NCBI RefSeq assembly: GCF_052156635.1
Contig: NZ_JBQKUO010000002.1
Location: forward strand, 372,001 to 436,000
From: Nitrospina sp052156635
GTDB taxonomy: Bacteria; Nitrospinota; Nitrospinia; Nitrospinales; Nitrospinaceae
Length of the DNA: 64,000 bases
Direction: 5' to 3'
Shown: piece by piece, positions 1-7,659 of the stretch
Position numbering within the stretch: the first letter of the stretch is position 1
Layout of the letters: each line of letters begins with the position of its first letter
The notes under the pieces: generated by a model
What the model saw: the letters and a program-made list of their open reading frames with translations, nothing else
The model's database searches: none
What the model was told of the DNA's origin: nothing
Translations under genes and position numbers: made by a program

Positions 1-204
1 CTGAAAAAAATCATCGCCGAAGCCATCGACGCCCTTCCGGAAAAAGAACGGCTCATGATTTCGCTGTATTATTACGAAGAGCTGACGATGAAAGAGATCG
101 GAGAGGTGCTGAATATCACTGAATCACGCGTATCACAGATTCATTCCAAAGCGGTCTTTCGACTGAGGACCAAATTGAAATCCATTCTGGCTGACGAGGT
201 GTGA
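1..204 (+). CDS. fliA: RNA polymerase sigma factor for flagellar genes (FliA/sigma-28), C-terminal end only
   Basis: The window opens inside this gene; the last 67 codons are readable in frame from base 1 to a TGA at 202-204. They match sigma-70 family region 4: the stretch ALPEKERLMISLYYYEEL leads into the helix-turn-helix MKEIGEVLNITESRVSQIHS, then a basic tail. The short tail and the ESRVSQIHSKA wording are typical of FliA, which directs late flagellar transcription. That fits the motAB and fliS/fliD genes later in the window and the sigma-28-like promoters found there. The next gene starts one base after the stop, so the two are probably co-transcribed. With only region 4 visible, another group 3 sigma factor cannot be fully excluded. 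Confidence 0.8.
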   Translation: MKKIIAEAIDALPEKERLMISLYYYEELTMKEIGEVLNITESRVSQIHSKAVFRLRTKLKSILADEV

Positions 205-205
205 C

Positions 206-616
206 GTGAAGCTCATTCCCAAGATTCCTTTTTCGTATCCCGAAATCGGGCTGTTGATTCTGCGGGTGGCCGTCGGTGTTGTGTTTGTGTATCACGGCTC
301 GATGAAACTGTTTGGCCCGGGAGGTGTGAGCGGGTTTGCCGGTTCACTGGCTCAACTGGGAGTTCCCACTCCGGGAATCAATGCGTGGCTGGCAACCCTG
401 GCGGAGTTTCTGGGCGGGATGGCGCTCATTTTCGGAGTTTACGCCAGGTGGGCGACGTTACCGTTGATCTTTGTCATGCTGGTTGCCATCCTCACCGTAC
501 ACGGGCCGAATGGTTTCAGCATGAGGAACAACGGGTTCGAGTACCAGTTCACTTTGATCGCGGCGCTCGCCGCGATTTTCCTCACCCGGTCGGAGAAATG
601 GCACATCAAGCAGTGA
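206..616 (+). CDS. DoxX family inner-membrane protein
   Basis: A 136-residue protein starting at GTG 206, one base after the fliA stop. It has four hydrophobic segments and the DoxX signature near the first helix (LRVAVGVVFVYHGSMKLFG), followed by a second helix with AEFLGGMALIFGVYARW. DoxX/MauO-type proteins are small membrane proteins linked to thiosulfate or quinone redox chemistry and, in some bacteria, to oxidative stress. The substrate cannot be read from the sequence. Coupling to fliA looks like operon convenience rather than shared function. No downstream partner follows, since the next gene is on the other strand. Confidence 0.8.
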   Translation: MKLIPKIPFSYPEIGLLILRVAVGVVFVYHGSMKLFGPGGVSGFAGSLAQLGVPTPGINAWLATLAEFLGGMALIFGVYARWATLPLIFVMLVAILTVHGPNGFSMRNNGFEYQFTLIAALAAIFLTRSEKWHIKQ

Positions 617-650
617 CCATGCGACTTAATTCCTTCATGAACTAACCCGG

Positions 651-1592
651 TCAGTAAACCGGCAGGTGCCGCTCTTCAGGCGGACGCGATTTCCATCTTC
701 TGTGAAACCACATCCACGGTTCCGGATAATCGCGGATGACCTCTTCCAGCACCTTTTCGCACTGCTCGGTCCAGCGGTAAATGTCCCCCTCCTTGTCACC
801 CGTTTTTTCCAGATTGAGCGGTGGCTTGTAAACGACCTTGTAACGGCCCTTGCCGATGGGAACGCTGAAAATTGGGAGGATGGGCGCACCGGTGCTGTAG
901 CTGAGCGCGGCCAGGGACCGGGCCGTGGCCGCTTTCTTACCGAAAAAATCAACGAACAGAGCGAAATCGCCACCGTTCTGGTCCATCAGCACGGTGATGC
1001 TGCTTTTTCCTTTCAGCGCACGCACGATGCGGATGAGAGATGTGTCCTTGTGCAGGATGCGGTTTCCGGAGGTCAGCCGCATGTCCATGAAAAATTTTTC
1101 CAGGTATGGGTTGTCGAGCCGCCGGGCCACAGCGTAATGCTGGGTTGTGTTCATGAACCCGTGATACAGCCCCAGGATCTCCCAGTTGCCGTAGTGGGCC
1201 ATCAATACCAAAAACCCGGTATCGCCCTTTTCACATTGATCCAGGTATTCGCGGCCTTCCACTTCCATACCGATCAATTGATGCACGCGGTTTCTTGTGT
1301 CGCGGCAAACCCAGATGCATTGCAATGCCGAGAGAATCATCTGACGCATGGAGGCTTTGGTGATGCGGTCTTTTTCTTCCCGGGTTTTACGGTCACCGTA
1401 GGCGATGTCGAGGTTGATGCGCGCGATTCGCCGCCGCTTTCGGGACACGCGAAACCAAAGCGCTCCGATCCCTCCCGACAACCGGTACAGGGTGGTGGAG
1501 GAAAGACTCATGATGACGCCGATCACAGGACGGAACAGGGCGTATTCAATTCGATAACGGATTTTTCTGGAAAGTGTATTGCGTGAACTCAA
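651..1592 (-). CDS. Lipid A biosynthesis-type lauroyl/myristoyl acyltransferase (LpxL/HtrB family)
   Basis: A 313-residue protein of the LpxL/LpxM/HtrB family, which transfers acyl chains from acyl-ACP to lipid A precursors at the cytoplasmic face of the inner membrane. The catalytic HX4E motif is in MAHYGNWEIL (H133, E138), and the second family block LMDQNGGDFALFVDFFGKKA is present. Length is normal for the family. The apparent start is TTG at 1592, about 57 bases downstream of acpS on the same strand. Co-location with acpS makes sense because both depend on acyl carrier protein. Which acyl chain and which position are used cannot be told from sequence. Confidence 0.85.
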   Translation of the reverse strand: MSSRNTLSRKIRYRIEYALFRPVIGVIMSLSSTTLYRLSGGIGALWFRVSRKRRRIARINLDIAYGDRKTREEKDRITKASMRQMILSALQCIWVCRDTRNRVHQLIGMEVEGREYLDQCEKGDTGFLVLMAHYGNWEILGLYHGFMNTTQHYAVARRLDNPYLEKFFMDMRLTSGNRILHKDTSLIRIVRALKGKSSITVLMDQNGGDFALFVDFFGKKAATARSLAALSYSTGAPILPIFSVPIGKGRYKVVYKPPLNLEKTGDKEGDIYRWTEQCEKVLEEVIRDYPEPWMWFHRRWKSRPPEERHLPVY

Positions 1593-1649
1593 TCTTGATT
1601 CTCAATTCGGATTCAACGGGGCAGGTCTTGCGGGAGGTGTGCAGTGGGA

Positions 1650-2030
1650 TCAAACAGTTTCCGCAACGGCCTGCGCAATGGCGTACACGTTGTCGTGGGA
1701 CATTGAAATATGAATATCTTTCAGTTTGAGGGTTTCGCAAATCTCGCGGCACTTGCCCGTGATGTTCAGGGCGGGTTGCCCCGACTCCCGGTTCAGGATT
1801 TCAAGGTCACGCCAGGTGATGCCACCGGCCATTCCTGTACCGAGCGATTTCAAAACCGCTTCCTTGGCGGCAAACCGCGCCGCATAATGTTTGAACGGTT
1901 CCGGGCGCGAACGACAATATTCGATTTCGCGTGGCGTGAACACACGCTCCTCAAACCGTTCTGCATGATTTTCCAAGGATTTTTGAATCCGGGAAATCTG
2001 GATGATGTCAATGCCCGTGCCGTGGATCAT
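1650..2030 (-). CDS. acpS: Holo-[acyl-carrier-protein] synthase
   Basis: A 126-residue protein of normal AcpS length. AcpS moves phosphopantetheine from CoA to a serine of acyl carrier protein. The N-terminal GTGIDIIQISRI carries the metal-binding Asp (D8), and the second signature FAAKEAVLKSLGTG contains the Glu/Lys pair. The C-terminal HISMSHDNVYAIAQA is typical. The reading frame is open further upstream, but the ATG at 2030 gives the family N-terminus (MIHGTGID). It lies between the acyltransferase and the threonylcarbamoyladenylate synthase gene on the same strand. Confidence 0.93.
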   Translation of the reverse strand: MIHGTGIDIIQISRIQKSLENHAERFEERVFTPREIEYCRSRPEPFKHYAARFAAKEAVLKSLGTGMAGGITWRDLEILNRESGQPALNITGKCREICETLKLKDIHISMSHDNVYAIAQAVAETV

Positions 2031-2104
2031 AAACGCCCTTAAATAATTGTAATAATTATAGGGCAGGAACAAGCAAATGGTAAGCCCGTTTTGCCTGCAA
2101 AGCG

Positions 2105-2755
2105 TCAGGCCGGCAAGGTGCCGAGGGCCGCTTCGATATCGGCCCGGGCAATGGCCCCTTCGCGCACGATGGCGGGGGGAGTCGAAGTGATGTCCAGGAC
2201 GGTCGATGGAGCACCCCCTGGAGCGGGTCCCGCGTCGATGATCCAATCAATGGCGCTGCCGATCGACTGGTTCACGTCGTCCGCATTGAGCGGATTTTCC
2301 GTTTCGCTTTTGTTGGCACTGGGGGCGGTGAGGGCGTGACCCAGGTCGCGTACCAGTTGCCGGGCAATCGCCGAGTCCGGCAGCCGGATTCCGATCTTCC
2401 CCGTCCCCGCCGTCAGGGCTTTGGGAATGTCATCGCGCGCCGGAAACAGCAGGGTCAGGGGGCCGGGCCAGAACGCATCCATGGCTTTCACCGCAAGTTC
2501 AGGCACCTCCGCCGCCCAGTCCTTCAGTTGCTCGCGGTCATCGATGAGAACCAGAATGGGCTTGTCCGCCGGGCGTTCCTTGATGGTGAAAATCTTTTCC
2601 ACCGCCTCGGCGTTGCCGGGGTCCACCCCCAGTCCATAAAACGTGTCGGTCGGGAACGCGATGGAGCCGCCTTCGGCAAGCGAACGCTTGATCGGCGTGA
2701 TGACCGCCTGCAGCGTCTGCGGAAACTGCGGGTCAACCTGAAGACGATTCGCCAT
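2105..2755 (-). CDS. tsaC: L-threonylcarbamoyladenylate synthase (YrdC/Sua5 family)
   Basis: A 216-residue single-domain YrdC-fold protein that makes threonylcarbamoyl-AMP for the t6A37 tRNA modification. The family core is present: GSIAFPTDTFYGLGVDPGN, then KERPADKPILVLI, then LTAPSANKSETENP. The extra C-terminal Sua5 domain is missing, so it is the short TsaC form. Its start overlaps the 3' end of purE by 23 bases on the same strand, indicating translational coupling in a purE-tsaC-acpS-acyltransferase transcript. The reaction follows from the family; the operon is inferred. Confidence 0.9.
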   Translation of the reverse strand: MANRLQVDPQFPQTLQAVITPIKRSLAEGGSIAFPTDTFYGLGVDPGNAEAVEKIFTIKERPADKPILVLIDDREQLKDWAAEVPELAVKAMDAFWPGPLTLLFPARDDIPKALTAGTGKIGIRLPDSAIARQLVRDLGHALTAPSANKSETENPLNADDVNQSIGSAIDWIIDAGPAPGGAPSTVLDITSTPPAIVREGAIARADIEAALGTLPA

Positions 2756-3266
2756 ACGGTGTCTTCAGGTTTTTGCTTTTGCGTTCGACCTGCTTGGCCT
2801 GATCTTTTTTGTACTTCAACAGTTGTTTTGCCAGGTCATTGTCGTCGAGTGCGAGAATCTGCACCGCCAGCAAGCCGGCGTTTTTTGCCCCCGCCTTGCC
2901 GATGGCCATGGTGGCAACCGGAATGCCGCCCGGCATCTGCGCCGTGGACAACAAAGAGTCGAGGCCCTGCAGGACGGAGGTGATGGGCACGCCGATCACC
3001 GGCAGGGTGGATTCGGCCGCGATTACGCCCGCCAGATGCGCTGCGCCGCCGGCCCCTGCGATGAACACGCGGATGCCGCGTTTCTTAGCGCCATTGACAT
3101 AATCGCGCGTCCGTTCCGGGGAACGGTGTGCGGAAGAAACCAGGATTTCGTGATTCACTCCAAATTGTTCAAGGACCTTGCTTGCTTCTTCCATCGTGGT
3201 GAAGTCGGAGTCGCTTCCCATCAGAATGCCGACACGCGGCAATTTTTTTTTCTTTTTGGTAGCCAC
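2733..3266 (-). CDS. purE: N5-carboxyaminoimidazole ribonucleotide mutase
   Basis: A 177-residue PurE of the class I (N5-CAIR mutase) type, catalysing step 6 of purine synthesis. Seen in the sequence are GSDSD near the N-terminus, SAHRSPERT with the catalytic His, and the block GAGGAAHLAGVIAAESTLPV. The start is GTG at 3266 with AAAGGA about eight bases upstream. The lysine-rich N-terminus (MATKKKKKLPR) and the last 20 residues lie outside the conserved core. No purK is adjacent in the window, although class I PurE normally works with PurK. Confidence 0.92.
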   Translation of the reverse strand: MATKKKKKLPRVGILMGSDSDFTTMEEASKVLEQFGVNHEILVSSAHRSPERTRDYVNGAKKRGIRVFIAGAGGAAHLAGVIAAESTLPVIGVPITSVLQGLDSLLSTAQMPGGIPVATMAIGKAGAKNAGLLAVQILALDDNDLAKQLLKYKKDQAKQVERKSKNLKTPYGESSSG

Positions 3267-3314
3267 TGTTTGGAATCCTTTAATATTTGATTGGGATCGC
3301 GTCCCGTTCGACGG

Positions 3315-3345
3315 AACGGGCGCGGAAAATTAAATTGAAGTCCTG
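3315..3345 (-). terminator. GC-rich hairpin between the MFS gene and purE
   Basis: The stem CCCGTTC/GAACGGG with a GACG loop is extended by GCG/CGC around one bulged base. It lies in the 129-base gap downstream of the transporter and upstream of purE. No clear T-run follows on the leftward strand, so it may be a weak terminator or just an mRNA structure. Confidence 0.35.
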
Positions 3346-3395
3346 CGTTTATAGCAAGATTCCCGGGGCAGTTCAAGAGGGACCGCAGAAACGGT

Positions 3396-4679
3396 TCATT
3401 TCGGCTCGATGGGCTCGAAATCCTCCGCCGGAATGGGGCCGCGTTTGCGCCTTCCGTGCTTGATCTCCGGGATCAGCATGACGGTGGCGATGATCATCAT
3501 GCTGAAAGAAATGAGGCCGATGTTCACGGGACCAACCTGGTTCACCATCCAGAACCCGAGCATCGGGCCGATGGTGCCTCGCACGCCGGTGAGACCAACG
3601 TGGACCGACATGTAGGCCGCAACTTTCCCAGGCGGGGCGTATTTGGTGACCCACAGGCTCCACGCAATGGCGCCTCCGCCGAAGGCCATGCCTATGAACG
3701 CCGAGGCGGTGGCGATGAGGTAGGGGTCCTTCGTCAGGAAAAACAGACCGACGCCGATAGCGAACAGCAGGTTCAGAATCATACGCAGGACGATGAAGTT
3801 CATCTTGTCGAACAGCCGTGCCAGAAAGGGCGTGGACAGGGCCCGCATGAGGTCCGGGATGACGGTGATGATGAGTGCCACGAACAGCGCGGAGCCCTCG
3901 ATGCCGTATTTGCTGGAAGTGATGTAATCGACACGCAGGGGCAGGGTCCACAGGTTGGCAAAGCCCATGATGAACCACGTCAAAAGAACATAGCCGAAGT
4001 TGCGGTCCTCGAACACCAGCTTCAGGTTGCCGAGCGGGTTTTTATGCTCGCCGTTTTCGATGATGCCGGAAGGCATGGCGTACACCACGCAGGCTTTGCC
4101 GATGGCCGCCAGCCCCAGGGTGACCAGAATCCAGCGGTAGTTTTCAAGATCCGCATCCATGGCGGCGGACCCCAGGAACCCCGCGACCACCGAGACCAGC
4201 ACCAGTGCCAGCACCGAGCGGGAAAAGTACTTGCCGCGCTGGTCTTCCGGGTAATTATCGTTGTAGATGGCGGTGAGAAACGGCACCAGGCTGGTGAGCG
4301 CCATGAACGCCAGCACCAGGCACACGGTGTATGTGGCCAGCGTATTGGCGAATGCTGCCGCGAACAGCAGCACGCCGCACACGGCCGCGGGAAGTGCGCC
4401 CAGTACGGATTTGCGGAACCCCGATTTTGAAGCGTAATGCACGAGAAGCAGGGAGACCAGCATGCCGATGAACGGGGCGGAACCGATCAACGCCTTGGAC
4501 ATGTCTCCCGCCTGAAACACGCGGATGGCGATGAACAGGCCAAACGTCTGCGTGCCGGCGGTCAGAATGCCGCGGCACACACCGCGGGCGAGATCCAGAC
4601 GGAACGTCCGGCGGGTGCGCGTTTCCGCATCCAACCCGGCGCTGGTGTCCTCGGACCAGCGGGCGCGAAATCCGAACAA
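3396..4679 (-). CDS. Major facilitator superfamily transporter
   Basis: A 427-residue membrane protein with about twelve hydrophobic segments, arranged as two six-helix halves around a charged central loop. The first half has ALIGSAPFIGMLVSLLLVHYASKSGFRKS, an MFS-type loop between helices 2 and 3 (shown here over two pieces: ALIGSAPFIGMLVSL and VHYASKSGFRKS). The C-terminus is short and basic. The start is TTG at 4679, chosen because AAGGAG sits five bases upstream. No substrate can be assigned. Downstream on the same strand, 129 bases away, is purE, so it may or may not share that transcript. Confidence 0.8.
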   Translation of the reverse strand: MFGFRARWSEDTSAGLDAETRTRRTFRLDLARGVCRGILTAGTQTFGLFIAIRVFQAGDMSKALIGSAPFIGMLVSLLLVHYASKSGFRKSVLGALPAAVCGVLLFAAAFANTLATYTVCLVLAFMALTSLVPFLTAIYNDNYPEDQRGKYFSRSVLALVLVSVVAGFLGSAAMDADLENYRWILVTLGLAAIGKACVVYAMPSGIIENGEHKNPLGNLKLVFEDRNFGYVLLTWFIMGFANLWTLPLRVDYITSSKYGIEGSALFVALIITVIPDLMRALSTPFLARLFDKMNFIVLRMILNLLFAIGVGLFFLTKDPYLIATASAFIGMAFGGGAIAWSLWVTKYAPPGKVAAYMSVHVGLTGVRGTIGPMLGFWMVNQVGPVNIGLISFSMMIIATVMLIPEIKHGRRKRGPIPAEDFEPIEPK

Positions 4680-4793
4680 GGCAACTCCTTACGATGGCGT
4701 GTTGATCGTGATGGAAAGCACTGCGCTTTGGAAATGATGTTCCCAGGGAGGCGGTGTCAATCGGTTGTCTAAAAGACTAAAACACTTCGCAGA

Positions 4794-5258
4794 TCAATTC
4801 AACTTGCCGCGGCAGAGGCCGATGTAGTGGCGGTTGTCCTCGGCGTAAGGCTGGATCTCCAGCGCTTTCTGAAAGCTGTGAATGGCTTCGTTGAGGCGGC
4901 CAAGGTGAAACTGACACATGCCCATTCCGTTCCAGGCGCCGAAGTGATGCGGGATTCTTTCAACCACCTTCCGGCATTCGGCTATGGCTGCTTCGTAGTC
5001 TCCTTCCAGGTAAAGCACCGTGGCGAGCTTGTTGTGGGCTTCGGTGTATTCGGGAAACTGATCGACCAGATCCGCAAAGTGAAGGCGGGCCCGCGAAAGT
5101 TCTCCCGAATCCATGAAGCGGATGCCTGCATAGAGCTTTCTCTCCGCCGCCTCACCGCACTCCTGGTACCAGCGCATCCAGAGGGATTGCGTGGCCTGTT
5201 TGCGGATCTTCGGGTCCACTTTTTTCAGGTCGTTCAAAAGCCGTTCGATATCGTTCAT
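4794..5258 (-). CDS. Tetratricopeptide-repeat protein
   Basis: A 154-residue, probably cytoplasmic protein with two to three TPR units. The clearest are SRARLHFADLVDQFPEYTEAH, read in two pieces (SRARLHFADLVDQF and PEYTEAHNKLATV), then EGDYEAAIAECRKVVERIPH and LGRLNEAIHSFQKALEIQPY. The open frame extends to 5402, but residues before the ATG at 5258 (MNDIERLLNDLKK) look non-coding and overlap the upstream region of cinA. Such proteins act as protein-protein scaffolds; no partner is evident. It is transcribed divergently from cinA. Confidence 0.7.
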   Translation of the reverse strand: MNDIERLLNDLKKVDPKIRKQATQSLWMRWYQECGEAAERKLYAGIRFMDSGELSRARLHFADLVDQFPEYTEAHNKLATVLYLEGDYEAAIAECRKVVERIPHHFGAWNGMGMCQFHLGRLNEAIHSFQKALEIQPYAEDNRHYIGLCRGKLN

Positions 5259-5416
5259 AATGCCAATGGAAGAGGGCAGGGCCGGGGCTCGTCGTTGAGT
5301 TTCGCCGGCGAATGTGGTCCAATCAAGCCTACTTGATCGCCCCGGTTCAATACAAGCAGGAATTCGCGAAGAACCGGACCCCGGCCCCGGGCGTTCCGGC
5401 AAGTGTTATCGATTCC

Positions 5417-6676
5417 ATGAAGAAAAAAAACGATATACCCCAGGCCGAAATCGTCGCCGTCGGCAACGAATTGCTGAACGGTCTTGTTTCAGACACCAAC
5501 TCGACCTTCATCTGTGGCCAGTTGCGCATGCACGGATTGCAGGTGGGACGCATCTCCGTCGTAGGCGACGACGCCGACGCGATCCGTTCGGCACTGGACC
5601 AGGCTCTGTCCCGGGTCGATTTGGTTATCGTGACCGGCGGCCTCGGGGCGACGCACGACGACATCACCAAGGACGTGCTGGCCGATTACTTTGGCACTCC
5701 GCTGGTGCGGGACCCGAAAGTGGAGGAGATGATCCGCGTATTTTTTGGAAAGCGGCAAAGGCCGGTTCCCGACGCGGCGCTTCGCCAGGCGGAGGTGCCG
5801 AGGGACGGACGCCCGCTGTACAACGACCAGGGCACCGCCCCCGGTTTGATGTTCGAGCGCGGAGAGCAGCGGGTCTATGTTCTTCCCGGGGTGCCGCGCG
5901 AGGCCGAGCACCTGACCCGGCAGTACATTCTTCCCGATGTTGCGGTTGCCGGAAACCTGTGCCTGCAACAACGCATGTTGTGGACCACGGGCCTGGTCGA
6001 GTCCGCCCTGTGGGAAATGTTCGGGCCTGTTGACGAGTTGGAGAACCTGGTGCAGGTGGCGTCGTTGCCCTCCCACCTCGGTGTGCGCATTCATCTCACC
6101 GCTTACGGAAAAAACGTTGAGGAAACTTCCGTTAAAATTGAACAGGCCGAAGTTCTTTTGCAGAAGGTCCTCTCCTCATATATCTACGCCCGGGATGAAC
6201 AAACCATGGAAAGTGTGCTGGGGCAACTTTTGGCCGATCGGGGCGAAACCGTCGCTGTCGCGGAGTCCTGCACGGGCGGATTGATCGGTCATCGTCTGAC
6301 AAATATTCCCGGAAGTTCCCGTTATTTTCTGCAGGGATGGTTGACATACAGCAACCAAGCGAAGATCAAAAACCTGGGTGTGGATGCCACACTGGTGGAA
6401 CGCCATGGTGCCGTGAGTGAAGAGGTTGCGCGTGCCATGGCGGAAGGGGCCCGCCAGCGTGCCGGTACGGACTGGGCGGTGTCGGTGACGGGGATCGCCG
6501 GTCCGGATGGCGGTACGGCAACCAAACCCGTGGGTCTCACCTATATCGCCGTCGCGGGTAAAACGCTTACCTCGTGTCAGAAATTTGTGTTTCCGCAGGA
6601 CCGCGTACGAAATAAAGAACGTGCCGCACAAGCCGCATTGAACCTTCTCCGTTTGCACTTAATCGGGTTAAAATAA
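5417..6676 (+). CDS. cinA: CinA family nicotinamide-nucleotide amidase
   Basis: A 419-residue two-domain CinA. The N-terminal MoeA/MogA-like (COG1058) domain spans about residues 8-175 with EIVAVGNELLNGLVSDTN and VIVTGGLGATHDDITKD. The C-terminal PncC amidase domain, about residues 260-415, has VAVAESCTGGLIGHRLT and SVTGIAGPDGGT. The family hydrolyses nicotinamide mononucleotide to nicotinate mononucleotide in pyridine nucleotide salvage, and the N-terminal domain can act on ADP-ribose. The frame is open from 5312, but ATG 5417 gives the usual N-terminus. The next small gene follows after about 50 bases. Confidence 0.92.
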   Translation: MKKKNDIPQAEIVAVGNELLNGLVSDTNSTFICGQLRMHGLQVGRISVVGDDADAIRSALDQALSRVDLVIVTGGLGATHDDITKDVLADYFGTPLVRDPKVEEMIRVFFGKRQRPVPDAALRQAEVPRDGRPLYNDQGTAPGLMFERGEQRVYVLPGVPREAEHLTRQYILPDVAVAGNLCLQQRMLWTTGLVESALWEMFGPVDELENLVQVASLPSHLGVRIHLTAYGKNVEETSVKIEQAEVLLQKVLSSYIYARDEQTMESVLGQLLADRGETVAVAESCTGGLIGHRLTNIPGSSRYFLQGWLTYSNQAKIKNLGVDATLVERHGAVSEEVARAMAEGARQRAGTDWAVSVTGIAGPDGGTATKPVGLTYIAVAGKTLTSCQKFVFPQDRVRNKERAAQAALNLLRLHLIGLK

Positions 6677-6727
6677 CCCCCGAGAATCGGTATTAATTCA
6701 GGCGCCCTGCCTGAGGGATGGAAGTGT

Positions 6728-6937
6728 GTGACGAAGGAAGGGAACGTGACTTTTATACAGTGCCACCAGTGTCAAAAAGAATTTGAAGATGGTTTCCAGA
6801 TTTGCCCGTACTGCGGTGCTCCGTACGGAGCGAGTGGAGCGCATTACCCCCGTGTGCCCAACTGGATGTTCGGTGCGATCCTTGTTTTGTTTGCGGTGCT
6901 CGCGTCGATATTGTTTTACTCGTTGATGACATTTTGA
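6728..6937 (+). CDS. Small zinc-ribbon protein with a C-terminal membrane anchor
   Basis: A 69-residue protein that starts at GTG 6728; an alternative GTG lies at 6746. Residues 12-32 form a zinc ribbon with two CxxC-type pairs (CHQC and CPYC), as in the zinc_ribbon_2 class. The last 22 residues are one hydrophobic helix (MFGAILVLFAVLASILFYSL). The gene ends nine bases before the convergent end of the rhomboid gene. Function is unknown. Spacing, both motifs and a clean stop support it as real rather than a chance frame. Confidence 0.65.
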   Translation: MTKEGNVTFIQCHQCQKEFEDGFQICPYCGAPYGASGAHYPRVPNWMFGAILVLFAVLASILFYSLMTF

Positions 6938-6946
6938 TCCGGAGGT

Positions 6947-7597
6947 TCATCCGGTGCGGGCGCTCATTCGGAAGGGATGGATGAGCACCGCGCCGACGAT
7001 GAACCCGCCGATGTGCGCGAGCCACGCCACGCCTCCTCCGTCCGGTCCCGCCGCCATGTTGTTCAACACCTGCAACCCAATCCACAGCAGCAACAGGAAG
7101 ATTGCCGGGATGCGCACGATGGTGATGAAGAACCCAAGGAACACCAGCGTCTTGACGCGGGAAAAGGGAAACAGCATCAGGTACGCGCCGAGGATTCCAG
7201 AGATGGCGCCGCTGGCGCCCACCATGGGGATGGTTGAGTCCAGATCGGCGGAAACATGCGCCGCCGCCGCCAGCGCTCCGCAGGTCAGGTAAAAAAGGAC
7301 GAACCGCAGTTTTCCCAGCTGGTCTTCAATATTGTTGCCGAAAATCCACAGGTACAGCATGTTTCCCGCCAGGTGCCCCAGGCCCGCATGCATGAACATC
7401 GATGAAAAAACGTTTGGATAATTCTCAAGCGGCCGGTTTGTCAACTGGTACGGTACCAGTCCGTATTCGGTGATGAATTGTGTCCCCTCCCGGGCCAGCG
7501 ACAGCTCCCAGAAAAATACCAGGGTATTGGCGGCGATGAGGCCGATGGTGAAGATGGGGAAGGTGCGGGTCGGGTTTTCGTCGTGGAGTGGGATCAT
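6947..7597 (-). CDS. Rhomboid family intramembrane serine protease
   Basis: A 216-residue protein with six predicted membrane helices. The rhomboid catalytic dyad is visible: Ser129 in GASGAISGILGAYL and His195 in AWLAHIGGFIVG. The helix-2 motif HLAGNMLYLWIFGNNIED supplies the oxyanion-side His75 and Asn79. Rhomboids cut substrate membrane helices within the bilayer; the target here is not predictable. Its start codon at 7597 lies next to the likely promoter of the divergent NACHT-type gene, so the two control regions are intertwined. Confidence 0.92.
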   Translation of the reverse strand: MIPLHDENPTRTFPIFTIGLIAANTLVFFWELSLAREGTQFITEYGLVPYQLTNRPLENYPNVFSSMFMHAGLGHLAGNMLYLWIFGNNIEDQLGKLRFVLFYLTCGALAAAAHVSADLDSTIPMVGASGAISGILGAYLMLFPFSRVKTLVFLGFFITIVRIPAIFLLLLWIGLQVLNNMAAGPDGGGVAWLAHIGGFIVGAVLIHPFRMSARTG

Positions 7598-7603
7598 GGC
7601 GGT

Positions 7604-7633
7604 TTGAACCGGATGGCCGGATTCCTGTATGCT
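7604..7633 (+). promoter_or_regulatory. Candidate sigma-70-type promoter of the NACHT-SUMF1 gene
   Basis: TTGAAC (7604-7609) and TATGCT (7628-7633) are separated by 18 bases, each matching four of six consensus positions. The expected start of transcription, near 7640, lies about 20 bases before the ATG at 7660. The site lies immediately beside the divergent rhomboid start codon. Confidence 0.45.
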
Positions 7634-7659
7634 ACGCTTTCAGGGATGATTCGGATACA

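Noticed and set aside
3456..4430. Long antisense open frame of 324 codons opposite the MFS gene
   Set aside because: Rich in His/Gln/Asp/Gly with no domain or ribosome site; it is a codon-bias shadow of the transporter gene. Similar long frames opposite motAB, the riboflavin genes, the MBL protein and EF-G were rejected for the same reason.
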